Positions 1 to 7,564 of a stretch of 31,068 nucleotides of DNA are shown here, piece after piece. The stretch's first letter is position 1. Each line of letters starts with the position of its first letter. The stretch spans positions 1 to 31,068 of the forward strand of contig DHEX01000041.1 of NCBI GenBank assembly GCA_002400085.1, in the 5' to 3' direction. The notes beneath the pieces were generated by a model, which was not told the origin of the DNA, did no database searches, and saw nothing but the letters and a program-made list of their open reading frames with translations. Source of the DNA: Clostridiaceae bacterium UBA4839 (GTDB lineage: Bacteria > Bacillota > Clostridia > Clostridiales > Caloramatoraceae). The position numbers were made by a program, and so were the translations under genes.

Positions 1-20
1 CTATTAGCTTTTTCATGCAT
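1..20 (-). CDS. 5' end of a leftward gene cut by the window edge
   Basis: An AAGGGAG ribosome binding site at 30-36 on the minus strand is followed 9 bases later by ATG at 20-18, and a second ATG in another frame lies at 16-14. Only six or so codons are inside the window, so no product can be named. The second ATG would begin Met-Lys-Lys-Leu-Ile, as export signals often do, but its spacing from the ribosome binding site (13 bases) is long. That a gene starts here is an inference from the ribosome binding site alone. Confidence 0.3.
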
Positions 21-198
21 ATTTTCACGCTCCCTTCATTTTTTATCTTTACTATGCCCGAAAAAGCTATGAGATATAATCATTGACTAATTCTCAATTA
101 TAAAAAATGCGTCGCATTATTCTACTATTATGCCATATCACTTTTTATTTTTTATATTCTTCGAATAATTGCTATATATGAATATTTTTTAATTAGTA

Positions 199-226
199 TT
201 GGAAATATTATGAAATTTCATACAAT
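199..226 (+). promoter_or_regulatory. candidate promoter of the lipoprotein gene with a palindrome in its spacer
   Basis: TTGGAA (199-204), a 16-base spacer and TACAAT (221-226) lie about 60 bases before the start at 288. The spacer overlaps a perfect 14-base palindrome, TATGAAATTTCATA (209-222), which is well placed for a repressor. No particular regulator is implied. The rest of 21-287 is AT-rich and shows only a short palindrome, AATGCG-T-CGCATT, at 106-118. Confidence 0.4.
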
Positions 227-287
227 TATGTTACAATATATGGTATTATATAGAAAATAGAAATGTTATTTAGGGGGCTGCTCTGTT

Positions 288-1244
288 ATGAAAAAGTTTT
301 TATTTATTCTCATGCTGGTTGTAATAGTACCATTGGCTGGATGCCAAACGGCAACAAATGAAATTAAGGATATCGATGGAGTTTCAATGGTGTCCGCCAA
401 AAACGCGTGCGATATACTAGGGTTGACATATGCTGATAAAGACGGAGGTTTCGTTATAAAACAAGATGATATAAAATTAGAATTTAATTTTTCTAATAAC
501 TATGTTTATAAAGATAAATTTATTATGTACGTAATGGAAAAACCTGCTGTTGATAAGAGAGATGTCGCATATTTACCCATTAGTTTTTTTTCGGACTACT
601 TAAAAGTTGATATTCAAAAAGGCAATGAGCTGCCTAAATCCGGTAATGTTTCATTATATAAAGTTGTGAAATTTTTGCCTAAAGAGATAATTGATGCTAT
701 TAACGATAAATCTTATCCTAATAGGGACAAGATACTAGAAGAAATTGAAATACCTCGATCTATGGGTATTCAAATTTCGAATATAAATATGTATAAAGTA
801 ATTATAACAACCCCTTTAAGTGAATTTTCAAATGTTCTCAAAACAGAGTTAGGCCAACATGGATTATCAGAAAAGGAAATTGAAGGGATGTCATATAATG
901 ATTATAAAACCATAGAAAGATCCTGGAAACTTACAAAAGAAATGACCGAATCCGCAAAAAAAATCTATCCGGAACTTGCTAATACAGATCTTAACACATG
1001 GACTTATGGTGATTATGAAGATTATTATACCAAAAAGGATAAAGAAAACTTTGAACACGAATTTACAAAGGAGCAAATAGCTCAACTAAACCAAAGAGGA
1101 ATATTGTTGGAGGATGTACATTGGCTGTTAAAGGATTTCTATAAAATAGATACTATTTTAGCTCAACCAGATAAGGTTTTAAAAAAGGACATCGAAGGAT
1201 ATTACCAATTTAATATTGATACTTTAACTAGCCAGGCACGGTAA
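288..1244 (+). CDS. lipoprotein with copper-amine-oxidase-N-like stalk domain
   Basis: The 318-residue product starts with a lysine-rich n-region, a hydrophobic stretch and a lipobox ending Leu-Ala-Gly-Cys at residue 19, so it should be lipid-anchored on the outer face of the membrane. Residues about 27-110 (Asp-Gly-Val-Ser-Met-Val-Ser-Ala-Lys through Leu-Pro-Ile-Ser-Phe-Phe) resemble the stalk domain of the copper amine oxidase N-terminal family, which is common in clostridial surface proteins and has no enzymatic role. Residues 130-318 are charged and mainly helical in look, and I do not recognise them. The ribosome binding site AGGGGG is about 11 bases from the ATG, slightly far, but the signal peptide fixes the start. 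The gene stands alone and converges with the 4Fe-4S gene. The stalk assignment is by eye. Confidence 0.7.
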   Translation: MKKFLFILMLVVIVPLAGCQTATNEIKDIDGVSMVSAKNACDILGLTYADKDGGFVIKQDDIKLEFNFSNNYVYKDKFIMYVMEKPAVDKRDVAYLPISFFSDYLKVDIQKGNELPKSGNVSLYKVVKFLPKEIIDAINDKSYPNRDKILEEIEIPRSMGIQISNINMYKVIITTPLSEFSNVLKTELGQHGLSEKEIEGMSYNDYKTIERSWKLTKEMTESAKKIYPELANTDLNTWTYGDYEDYYTKKDKENFEHEFTKEQIAQLNQRGILLEDVHWLLKDFYKIDTILAQPDKVLKKDIEGYYQFNIDTLTSQAR

Positions 1245-1303
1245 TAATTGATTGCCTGTATGGTGCCGTTTTCCTGAACGATGATTAAAATTTAGGGGGA
1301 GGC

Positions 1304-1323
1304 GGAACGGTCAAGACCGTTCC
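1304..1323. repeat. R2 palindrome, single copy
   Basis: GGAACGGTC-AA-GACCGTTCC is a perfect palindrome with 9-base arms, in the gap between convergent genes. The same core occurs twice each at 17128-17196 and 25272-25410. The flank CCCTGCAGC also recurs as CCCTACAGC beside the other copies. Confidence 0.85.
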
Positions 1324-1356
1324 CTGCAGCATTTATCGTTTGTATAATTAAATTAT

Positions 1357-1421
1357 GGAGCTGTTGCACTAAGGATAAATGTTACAATATATGTGTGTAA
1401 ATTCCTTAGTGTGACAGCTCC
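1357..1421. repeat. R3 element, MITE-like inverted repeat (short form)
   Basis: The 65-base element has 19-base terminal inverted repeats: GGAGCTGTTGCACTAAGGA at 1357-1375 pairs with 1403-1421 apart from two G-T wobbles. A longer relative lies at 12660-12756. The ends resemble those of insertion sequences of the IS1182 type (inference from memory), and no transposase is present. It sits just past the 3' end of the 4Fe-4S gene and could also fold as a hairpin in its transcript. Confidence 0.7.
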
Positions 1422-1436
1422 TTTGGCCTCTTTGTA

Positions 1437-2156
1437 TTATTTAATACTTCCATCTATCCCTATTACAACTTCTTTGTATGGAACAATTACCTTTGCATTA
1501 AGCATTGCAGTTTTAACTGCATTTACAATACCGCCGCAGCATGGGACTTCCATTCTAACTACTGTAATGCTTCTCAAATTATTATTTTTAATAATTTCAG
1601 TAAGCTTTTCTTTGTAGTATTGATTATCATCAAGTTTTGAGCATCCTATTACAGTTATATGATTTTTTATAAAATCCTTATGGAAGTTAGCATAAGCATA
1701 AGCTGTGCAATCTGCTGCTACTAAAAGATCTGCATTCTTAAGGTATGGAGCTCTCGGGTTTACTAAATTCAGCTGAACTGGCCACTGCCTTAATTCTGAT
1801 TGAACTTCGCTTTCACTTACTTCTTCCTTTTCTGATTTTTTAACTGCAGCTGGCTTTCTTTCTATCACCTTTGATGCTATTCCAGGGCATTCGTAAGGAA
1901 TAGAATGTTTTTTCCCTATATCCTCTTTTTTATCCTTTACCTTTTCTTCATCATAAGGAAGGCTCTCCCTTTCAATTATTTCAATGGCACCTGCACTACA
2001 TTCAGGCAAACAATCTCCAAGTCCATCACAATATTCATCTGAAACAAGCCTTGCTTTCCCATTTATCATTTCAATAGCACCTTCATGACAAGCATTTGCA
2101 CACAATCCACATCCATTGCATTTTTTTTCGTCTATATGAACAATTTTTCTTTTCAT
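1437..2156 (-). CDS. 4Fe-4S ferredoxin-type protein with cysteine-rich C-terminal domain
   Basis: The 239-residue protein begins with a two-cluster ferredoxin module. The first motif is a full CxxCxxCxxxC (Cys-Asn-Gly-Cys-Gly-Leu-Cys-Ala-Asn-Ala-Cys, residues 14-24). The second reads Cys-Asp-Gly-Leu-Gly-Asp-Cys-x3-Cys, with Leu where the second cysteine normally sits. After a charged linker (about 75-120), the C-terminal domain has conserved-looking Asp-Cys-Thr-Ala, Gly-Cys-Ser-Lys and Pro-Cys-Cys-Gly-Gly motifs that could hold another metal site. It is probably an electron carrier or redox sensor. The ATG at 2156 is chosen over the GTG at 2165 because AAGGAG is 8 bases before it. Two palindromes and a divergent Crp/Fnr gene lie upstream. 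In clostridia similar small ferredoxins accompany hybrid-cluster protein (hcp), but no hcp gene is seen here. Confidence 0.75.
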   Translation of the reverse strand: MKRKIVHIDEKKCNGCGLCANACHEGAIEMINGKARLVSDEYCDGLGDCLPECSAGAIEIIERESLPYDEEKVKDKKEDIGKKHSIPYECPGIASKVIERKPAAVKKSEKEEVSESEVQSELRQWPVQLNLVNPRAPYLKNADLLVAADCTAYAYANFHKDFIKNHITVIGCSKLDDNQYYKEKLTEIIKNNNLRSITVVRMEVPCCGGIVNAVKTAMLNAKVIVPYKEVVIGIDGSIK

Positions 2157-2217
2157 TAGAATCACTCCTTCTTCTTAGATCTTGACTAAATTTTATAATA
2201 AATCCATAATAAAATCG

Positions 2218-2231
2218 GTAACACAAGTTAC
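2218..2231. promoter_or_regulatory. GTAAC-N4-GTTAC operator, site 1 (nearer the 4Fe-4S gene)
   Basis: GTAAC-ACAA-GTTAC is a perfect 5-base inverted repeat inside a longer unit that recurs 34 bases downstream. On the minus strand, TATTAT/TATAAA at 2200-2192 would put the 4Fe-4S start point about 37-40 bases from the centre of this site. That is near the class II activator position of Crp/Fnr proteins. The binding protein is inferred to be the product of the adjacent gene. Confidence 0.65.
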
Positions 2232-2251
2232 ATAGTTATCAAAAACAATCG

Positions 2252-2265
2252 GTAACGTAAGTTAC
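2252..2265. promoter_or_regulatory. GTAAC-N4-GTTAC operator, site 2 (nearer the regulator gene)
   Basis: GTAAC-GTAA-GTTAC is the second copy. Its centre is 34 bases from site 1, and the flanks are shared (ATCG before, ATAG after). It lies only about 30 bases before the start of the Crp/Fnr-type gene, where it would overlap that promoter, so negative autoregulation is a reasonable inference. Confidence 0.65.
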
Positions 2266-2294
2266 ATAGCTATTAAAAATAAAGGGTGAGTAAT

Positions 2295-2960
2295 ATGTTT
2301 CTTCTTGATATTTGTCCACTTTTTAAAGGGTATGGCAACTGTGAAATACAAAAAATTATAAAGGATATTAATTATAATATAAATTATTATTCAAAAGATC
2401 AAATTATTGCAAATGAAGGAGATACGTGTAATTCTATAGGAATTGTACTAAAAGGAAGCACTGAAGTTCAAAAGATATTTGCTTCTGGAAAAACTATAAC
2501 TGTAAGCCGCCTTAATATTGGAGAAATATTTGGCGAAGTAGTAATATTTTCAAAAGTTAATTTTTATCCTTCTACTATTGTATCCTCTGATACATCTCAA
2601 ATAATGTTTATATCTAAAGATGACATAATAAAGATGTGCATCAGCGATAAAATAATATTAAAAAACTTCATGGAAATACTTTCAAACAAAATATTAACAC
2701 TTGATAAAAAGCTTGAAAATATATCCTACCAAACTTTAAGGCAAAAAATTGGCAGCATGATATTAGAGGAATATAAAAAACAGAAAAACCTAAAAATTAA
2801 AATGCCCTACTCAAGAAAAGAAATGGCAGAGCAATTAGGAGTTCCCCGTCCATCCCTTTCAAGGGAGCTTTTAAATATGAAAAGTGAAGGAATCATTGAT
2901 TGTGATAGAAATTATATAACCATTCTTGATATGGACAGATTTGAGGATATATTTTTTTAA
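2295..2960 (+). CDS. Crp/Fnr-family transcriptional regulator
   Basis: The 221-residue protein has an N-terminal cyclic-nucleotide-binding-type beta-roll (about 15-120, with Ile-Ala-Asn-Glu-Gly-Asp and Ile-Gly-Glu-Ile-Phe-Gly-Glu turns), a long dimerisation helix and a C-terminal winged helix. The recognition region reads Arg-Lys-Glu-Met-Ala-Glu-Gln-Leu-Gly-Val-Pro-Arg-Pro-Ser-Leu-Ser-Arg-Glu. The Fnr 4Fe-4S cysteine pattern is absent. The ATG at 2295 (AGGG 8 bases before) is preferred to the GTG at 2286, which lies inside the ribosome binding site. It is divergent from a ferredoxin-like gene with two shared palindromes between them. HcpR, the nitrosative-stress regulator known to control hcp and ferredoxin genes in clostridia, has this context, so HcpR is my best guess. 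Effector and target are unproven. Confidence 0.75.
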   Translation: MFLLDICPLFKGYGNCEIQKIIKDINYNINYYSKDQIIANEGDTCNSIGIVLKGSTEVQKIFASGKTITVSRLNIGEIFGEVVIFSKVNFYPSTIVSSDTSQIMFISKDDIIKMCISDKIILKNFMEILSNKILTLDKKLENISYQTLRQKIGSMILEEYKKQKNLKIKMPYSRKEMAEQLGVPRPSLSRELLNMKSEGIIDCDRNYITILDMDRFEDIFF

Positions 2961-3147
2961 GCTTCTCATAGAATTCCCCCAATATATTTACTACTATAAT
3001 TTTTGTCATTATTTTTATAACATTTATAAAAACTTCAAAATATATTTTAATCATTTCCAAATTTTATTATTATTTTATCAAATACCTGCTAATTGAAATT
3101 ATTGATATTATATTTTATATAGGCTATAGTTTATTTAATGGCTAAAA
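2961..3147. other. AT-rich gap with no gene seen
   Basis: This stretch after the Crp/Fnr gene is almost pure A and T. No open frame with a ribosome binding site and no clear hairpin with a T-run was found. TTGAAA near 3100 with TATATA 17 bases on is a weak promoter candidate for the TldD gene; it would put repeat R1a in that gene's leader. Confidence 0.4.
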
Positions 3148-3218
3148 TTATCCAATGGCTACCATCCGTAATGCCCCGCTTAGAGCGGAGAGTAACGGCT
3201 GCTACGCCCCCTGGATAA
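3148..3218 (+). repeat. R1 repeat, copy a
   Basis: The outer arms TTATCCA (3148-3154) and TGGATAA (3212-3218) enclose ATGGCTACCAT, CCGTAATGCCCCGC-TTA-GAGCGG and GGCTGCTACGCC. Four related copies lie at 6025-6162, 9002-9112, 21472-21558 and 28827-28900. This is the only copy close to a downstream start codon, 68 bases before the TldD gene. Confidence 0.75.
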
Positions 3219-3286
3219 GTAATTCTATAGGTTAATGATAATCTCAATATGCTTATTAAAAAATCAAATTATTAAGGGGGGATTTT

Positions 3287-4624
3287 ATGTTTAAATTTTC
3301 TAAAAATCTTTATACTGATGTTAGAATTGAAGAGGTTTTTGAAACCAACATAACATTTACTCTTGGAAAAATAAGCGAATACAAGATAAGAAATTACAAA
3401 GCCGCATTTATTAGAGTTTTTGATGGGGATAGATGGTTTTATTCCTCAACCTCAGACTTAGATGAAATACAAAATGAAATTAAAAAACTTTCTAAAATGG
3501 CAAAACCAAATGACAAAATAAATGATAACCCAATAGTTAAAAAGATGGAAGTAAACTCAGGAACCTTCTTGAAATTTAAAGATAATGATATATCAAAAGT
3601 TTCTGAAGAAGACAAATTAAACCTATTAAAGGGAATGTTCCCACAAGTTTGTGAAAACAAATATATTAAAATGTGGACTGCAAGATATATTGACTGCAGA
3701 AAAGTTAAAGAGTTTTTTTCAAGTAAGGGCTCAAATATTAAATTTGATACTCAAAGATGTGGATTTTCTATGGGATTTGTTATGTCAGAAGGAAATAAAA
3801 AGCTTAATGAATCTTACCAAAAAGCCTCCTGCTGTTTTGAGGATTTAAAAGGCAAAAATGATGAGCTTAAAAAGTATATAAATAAATGTGAATATTTTCT
3901 CTTGAACTCAAAGCCTGTAGAAAAAGGAACTTATACAGTTGTCTTATCGCCCCTTGCAGCTGGTGTATTTGCCCATGAAAGCTTTGGTCATAAAAGTGAA
4001 TCAGATTTCATGATTGGTGATGAAACAATGAAAAAAGAATGGGCATTAGGTAAAAAGGTTGGCTCAGACATATTAACCATTGTAGATGATGGAAATGTTT
4101 TAGGAAGCGGATATACGCCTTTTGATGATGAAGGAAGTCATGCTAAAAAAACTTATCTTATAAAAGATGGTGTTTTAGCTGGAAGGCTTCACAGCAGTTC
4201 AACAGCTGCTATTTTAGAGGAAGATTTAACTGGAAATGCCCGCTCTATAAACTTTGAATACGAACCAATTGTTAGAATGACTACTACCTATATAGAGGCT
4301 GGAAATGAAACAAAAGATGAACTAATAAGTAAAGTTAAAAACGGAATATATGTTGAAACTATAAAACATGGTTCAGGAATGTCAACATTTACAATGGCGC
4401 CATCTCTTTCTTATGTCATAAGAGATGGTAAAATAGCTGAACCTGTAAATATTTCAGTTGTTACTGGAAATGTATTTAAGACATTATCTGAAATAGATGG
4501 TGTTTCAAATGAATTAGAGCTTTTATCCTTTGTTACTGGAGGCTGCGGTAAAATGGAGCAGTACCCGCTTCCTGTAGGCTTTGGCGGACCATATGTTAGG
4601 GTCAATAACCTTAATGTACAGTAG
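3287..4624 (+). CDS. tldD: TldD-family metalloprotease subunit
   Basis: The 445-residue protein belongs to the TldD/PmbA (TldE) peptidase family. The zinc motif HExxxH is visible as His230-Glu231-Ser-Phe-Gly-His235, followed by Lys-Ser-Glu-Ser-Asp. The N-terminal half (1-200) fits the family's substrate-binding half, and Gly-rich segments such as Thr-Gly-Gly-Cys-Gly-Lys and Gly-Phe-Gly-Gly-Pro occur near the C-terminus. In characterised members TldD carries the metal and works with TldE to trim unfolded or leader peptides in the cytoplasm. The start has GGGGGG six bases before the ATG. TldE follows after 13 bases, so the two form an operon. The natural substrate cannot be read from the sequence, and no peptide precursor gene is nearby. 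Confidence 0.9.
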   Translation: MFKFSKNLYTDVRIEEVFETNITFTLGKISEYKIRNYKAAFIRVFDGDRWFYSSTSDLDEIQNEIKKLSKMAKPNDKINDNPIVKKMEVNSGTFLKFKDNDISKVSEEDKLNLLKGMFPQVCENKYIKMWTARYIDCRKVKEFFSSKGSNIKFDTQRCGFSMGFVMSEGNKKLNESYQKASCCFEDLKGKNDELKKYINKCEYFLLNSKPVEKGTYTVVLSPLAAGVFAHESFGHKSESDFMIGDETMKKEWALGKKVGSDILTIVDDGNVLGSGYTPFDDEGSHAKKTYLIKDGVLAGRLHSSSTAAILEEDLTGNARSINFEYEPIVRMTTTYIEAGNETKDELISKVKNGIYVETIKHGSGMSTFTMAPSLSYVIRDGKIAEPVNISVVTGNVFKTLSEIDGVSNELELLSFVTGGCGKMEQYPLPVGFGGPYVRVNNLNVQ

Positions 4625-4637
4625 GGAGGGATTAGTA

Positions 4638-5870
4638 ATGAAAGAAATATATTCAATAAATCATAAACAAACTTCTATAAATATATCAGGAAGTAAAATT
4701 GAATCCGTAAGGGAAAAAAACATTTTAAAGACAGGACTTCGTATTTATAAAGACGGTTTTATTGGCGTTTCAGGAGCAATTGGAAAATTTGACGCGGATG
4801 AACTAAGTAAAAGAGCAAACAGTGCCCTTAAGGCTAAAGTTGAATACCCTTATGAAATTACTTCAAATATAAAAAAAGATGTAATAATAAATAATGAAAT
4901 TTTTAAAGATAATGATTTCATAAATGAAATTGAGGAGGTTCTTGATTATTTAAGGAAAAATCAAAGCAGCTTTATTTTTTCAAATAAAATAAACATGAGC
5001 ACTGTTGATACTTCACTTAAAAATGAAGAAAATCTTAATTTAAATTACAAGGATAGTGCCATAACTGTAGAGCTTGTTTTTAAGGAAAAATCTTCTTCAA
5101 ACATAATGGATGGAGCCATAGTATTTGAGGATAGAAAATACAATAAAAATGATTTTATAAGCATATCGGATGATTTTTTAAATGCATATAAAAACAATGT
5201 AGAGTTTAAAAAGGAAGGTAAATATCCTGTAGTTTTTGCTTCAATAGATGATACTCCATTTATAAAATTTATAAGTGACCTCAACGGGAGAGTTTTCGGT
5301 ACTGGTTCTTCACTTTTTTCTAAAAACTTAGGCAAAAAAATATTCAACGACTCTTTTACCCTATATAATAGCTTAAGCCCTGAAGACATATGCCTTCAGC
5401 CTTTCTTTGATGCAGAAGGAACAATAAATAAGGACTATAGATTCCCGCTTATAGAAAATGGAGTTTTAAAAGCAGCTAACACTGATAAGAAAACTGCTGC
5501 AATGTTTAACCTTCCTCTTACCGGAAGTGCAGTTTGTGATTATGACAGCATTCCACAGCCGGGAATATCAAAACTAAAAGTAAAAGAATGTGAAAAAACT
5601 GCAAAAGAACTTTTAGGCGGAGATATGGGAATTTTTGTTGCAGATGCAGCTGGAGGAGATTTTACTCCTGACGGAAACTTTGCAACACCAGTTCAGCTTG
5701 CATTTTTATATGATGGTGAAAAGATAATTGGAAGACTTCCAGAGCTTCAAATTTCATCAAATATATTTGAAATGTACGGCAATAGCTTTAGGGGGGTATC
5801 CAAAAATGATATCTGGCCTCTTGGCAATATAAAGGCTATGATAATGGATATGGATGTTAAAAAGCTCTAA
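4638..5870 (+). CDS. pmbA: TldE/PmbA-family partner subunit
   Basis: The 410-residue protein is a paralogue of the upstream TldD and lacks the HExxxH zinc motif, as expected for the non-catalytic TldE/PmbA subunit. Family-like segments include Asp-Ala-Glu-Gly-Thr (about 280), the Pro-Leu-Thr-Gly-Ser-Ala stretch and the C-terminal Gly-Gly-Asp-Phe-Thr-Pro-Asp-Gly-Asn-Phe. In known systems it forms a heterodimer with TldD and completes the protease. The open frame extends back to 4581 inside tldD, but GGGAGGG at 4624-4630, seven bases before the ATG at 4638, decides the start. A good terminator follows at 5948. Confidence 0.88.
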   Translation: MKEIYSINHKQTSINISGSKIESVREKNILKTGLRIYKDGFIGVSGAIGKFDADELSKRANSALKAKVEYPYEITSNIKKDVIINNEIFKDNDFINEIEEVLDYLRKNQSSFIFSNKINMSTVDTSLKNEENLNLNYKDSAITVELVFKEKSSSNIMDGAIVFEDRKYNKNDFISISDDFLNAYKNNVEFKKEGKYPVVFASIDDTPFIKFISDLNGRVFGTGSSLFSKNLGKKIFNDSFTLYNSLSPEDICLQPFFDAEGTINKDYRFPLIENGVLKAANTDKKTAAMFNLPLTGSAVCDYDSIPQPGISKLKVKECEKTAKELLGGDMGIFVADAAGGDFTPDGNFATPVQLAFLYDGEKIIGRLPELQISSNIFEMYGNSFRGVSKNDIWPLGNIKAMIMDMDVKKL

Positions 5871-5947
5871 AAAATATTAGCCAAAATTTTTAATATTCTA
5901 AGATTTCTTTTAAAGAGCCTATATGAATTGACTAAATCTTTACACAC

Positions 5948-5996
5948 AAAAATGCTTGTAAAAATCTATGCTTCCATAGAATTACAAGCATTTTTT
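5948..5996 (+). terminator. rho-independent terminator of the tldD-pmbA operon
   Basis: The stem AAAATGCTTGTAA at 5949-5961 pairs with TTACAAGCATTTT at 5982-5994, and a T-run ends near 5996. The loop is about 20 bases and contains a weaker inner hairpin (CTATG/CATAG). The A-run on the left arm means it could also work on leftward transcripts. Confidence 0.85.
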
Positions 5997-6024
5997 ATAT
6001 TTATTAAACTATAAGTAAATTATG

Positions 6025-6162
6025 ATCTATCCGATGGCTACCATCCGTAATGCCCACACTTAAGGCGGGGGATAATGGCTGCTACGCCCCTGGATCGGCT
6101 CTTCTAAGACTCAGATGGAGAAGGGGTATCCCTTATAAGTAGACTACATCTGAGCCTTAGAA
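6025..6162 (+). repeat. R1 repeat, copy b (long composite form)
   Basis: The first part repeats copy a: GATGGCTACCATC, CCGTAATGCC, GGCTGCTACGCC. The second part is a 15-base stem, TCTAAGACTCAGATG (6103-6117) with 6147-6161 (14 of 15 pairs), enclosing a smaller AAGGG-GTAT-CCCTT hairpin (6121-6134). It fills the gap between the convergent pmbA and symporter genes and ends 9 bases from the symporter stop codon. No T-run follows in either direction. Confidence 0.8.
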
Positions 6163-6170
6163 CCACCTTA

Positions 6171-7550
6171 TCAAATTTCAGATTTAACAGATGATTTCTT
6201 CAATGAAGGTAAATATCTATTAAAGAAATCTTTATTTAATTTAAAAACCTGGGGTGAAAGTAGTACTAATGCTATAATATTTGGAATAACACCTATGCCC
6301 ATTACTATGTCAAGAGCACTCCAAATAGTTTTTAATCCTCCTACTGCACCTACAAAATTTATAGGGATATAAATATATCTATATATTTTACCAAGCTTTA
6401 CACCACCAAGATATGTACAGCAAGATTCACCATAGTAGCACATTCCTAAAATAGTAGTATAAGCAAATAATATCAAACTAAAAGTTACAAAGTATTTAAA
6501 AAACGGAGCTATACTCCCAAAAGCTTTAGCTGCAAGTAAAGCGGGTGATGTACCATCATTAAGCGGTGTTTCAGTTAATAGAATAGATAATGCTGTTATA
6601 TTGCAAACTACAAATGTATCAAGAAATACTTCTGTAACCCCCCACATGGCCTGCCTGCAGGGATGATCTGTAATTGCTGTGGCATGGGCAATTGGTGCAG
6701 TACCTTGTCCTGCTTCATTGGAATATACTCCTCTTGAAACTCCTGCCTTTATTGCTTCTTTAACAGTATATCCTGCTAATCCACCTACAGCTGCTGTTTT
6801 TGTAAATGCTCCTTTAAATATAAGTCCTATTACCATAGGAAGTTTATTTATATTTAAAAATAGGACAATCATACCACATATAAAATATAATAAAGACATA
6901 AAAGGAACAATTTTTTCACTTATTTTAGCTATACTTTTTAAACCACCTACAAGAACTATACCAGCCAGCACAACTATAACAATACCAATAATTGCTGCAT
7001 TAGCACCTGGAAAATCACCCTGTATAGCTTCAACTATTGAATTTGATTGAACCATTGTATCTCCAAAACAGAAAAATGATATACATATTGAAAAAATAAC
7101 TGCAAGCCATTTTGCATTTAACCCTTTTTCCATATAAAGATGTGGCCCGCCAATAAAATTCCCTTCTTCATCCTTTTTTCTATATTTAATACTTAAAGTT
7201 ATCTCCGAATATTTTGTACATTCTCCTACAAAAGCAGAAAGTAGCATCCAAAATACCGCGCCAGGACCACCCATTTGCAAGGCTGTTGCAACTCCGACAA
7301 TATTTCCTACACCAATAGTCGCTGCTAAAGCTGTTGCCAATGCCTGAAATGGTGTTATTGTTCCTTCCCCGTTACCTTTTCTTTTAGTCTTTTTAAATAA
7401 CGCCCCAAGAGTATCTTTCATTATAGATTTAAATTTTGTAAGCTGAACAAATTTAGTACCAATTGATAAATAAAGTCCTGTACCAAGAAGTGCAATAAGC
7501 ATCCATGGTCCCCATATTGCATCTGCAATGGATGTAAGCAGTTCCTCCAT
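6171..7550 (-). CDS. AGCS-family sodium (or proton):amino acid symporter
   Basis: The 459-residue membrane protein of the alanine or glycine:cation symporter family has about ten to eleven hydrophobic helices. The family signature region is seen as Phe-Gln-Ala-Leu-Ala-Thr-Ala-Leu-Ala-Ala-Thr-Ile-Gly-Val-Gly-Asn-Ile-Val-Gly-Val near residue 68, with Ser-Asn-Glu-Ala-Gly-Gln-Gly-Thr-Ala-Pro-Ile-Ala further on. Known members import alanine, glycine or related small amino acids with sodium. It lies 14 bases after the diaminopropionate ammonia-lyase gene, with its own ribosome binding site (AAGGG, 7-8 bases from the ATG), so it is probably in the same sigma-54-dependent operon. A role in importing 2,3-diaminopropionate or exporting alanine-like products is inference; the family alone predicts alanine or glycine uptake. 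Confidence 0.88.
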   Translation of the reverse strand: MEELLTSIADAIWGPWMLIALLGTGLYLSIGTKFVQLTKFKSIMKDTLGALFKKTKRKGNGEGTITPFQALATALAATIGVGNIVGVATALQMGGPGAVFWMLLSAFVGECTKYSEITLSIKYRKKDEEGNFIGGPHLYMEKGLNAKWLAVIFSICISFFCFGDTMVQSNSIVEAIQGDFPGANAAIIGIVIVVLAGIVLVGGLKSIAKISEKIVPFMSLLYFICGMIVLFLNINKLPMVIGLIFKGAFTKTAAVGGLAGYTVKEAIKAGVSRGVYSNEAGQGTAPIAHATAITDHPCRQAMWGVTEVFLDTFVVCNITALSILLTETPLNDGTSPALLAAKAFGSIAPFFKYFVTFSLILFAYTTILGMCYYGESCCTYLGGVKLGKIYRYIYIPINFVGAVGGLKTIWSALDIVMGIGVIPNIIALVLLSPQVFKLNKDFFNRYLPSLKKSSVKSEI

Positions 7551-7564
7551 AATAAATCCCTTCT

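Noticed and set aside
4581..4637. Longer N-terminus for PmbA overlapping tldD
   Set aside because: The GGGAGGG site before 4638 and the family length support the later start.
5045..5389. 114-codon minus-strand frame within pmbA
   Set aside because: Antisense shadow of a conserved protein, with no ribosome binding site or family resemblance.
6103..6161. Terminator of the dpaL-symporter operon
   Set aside because: The 15-base stem has no T-run on either side and is part of the R1 family, so a terminator role is not supported by sequence alone.
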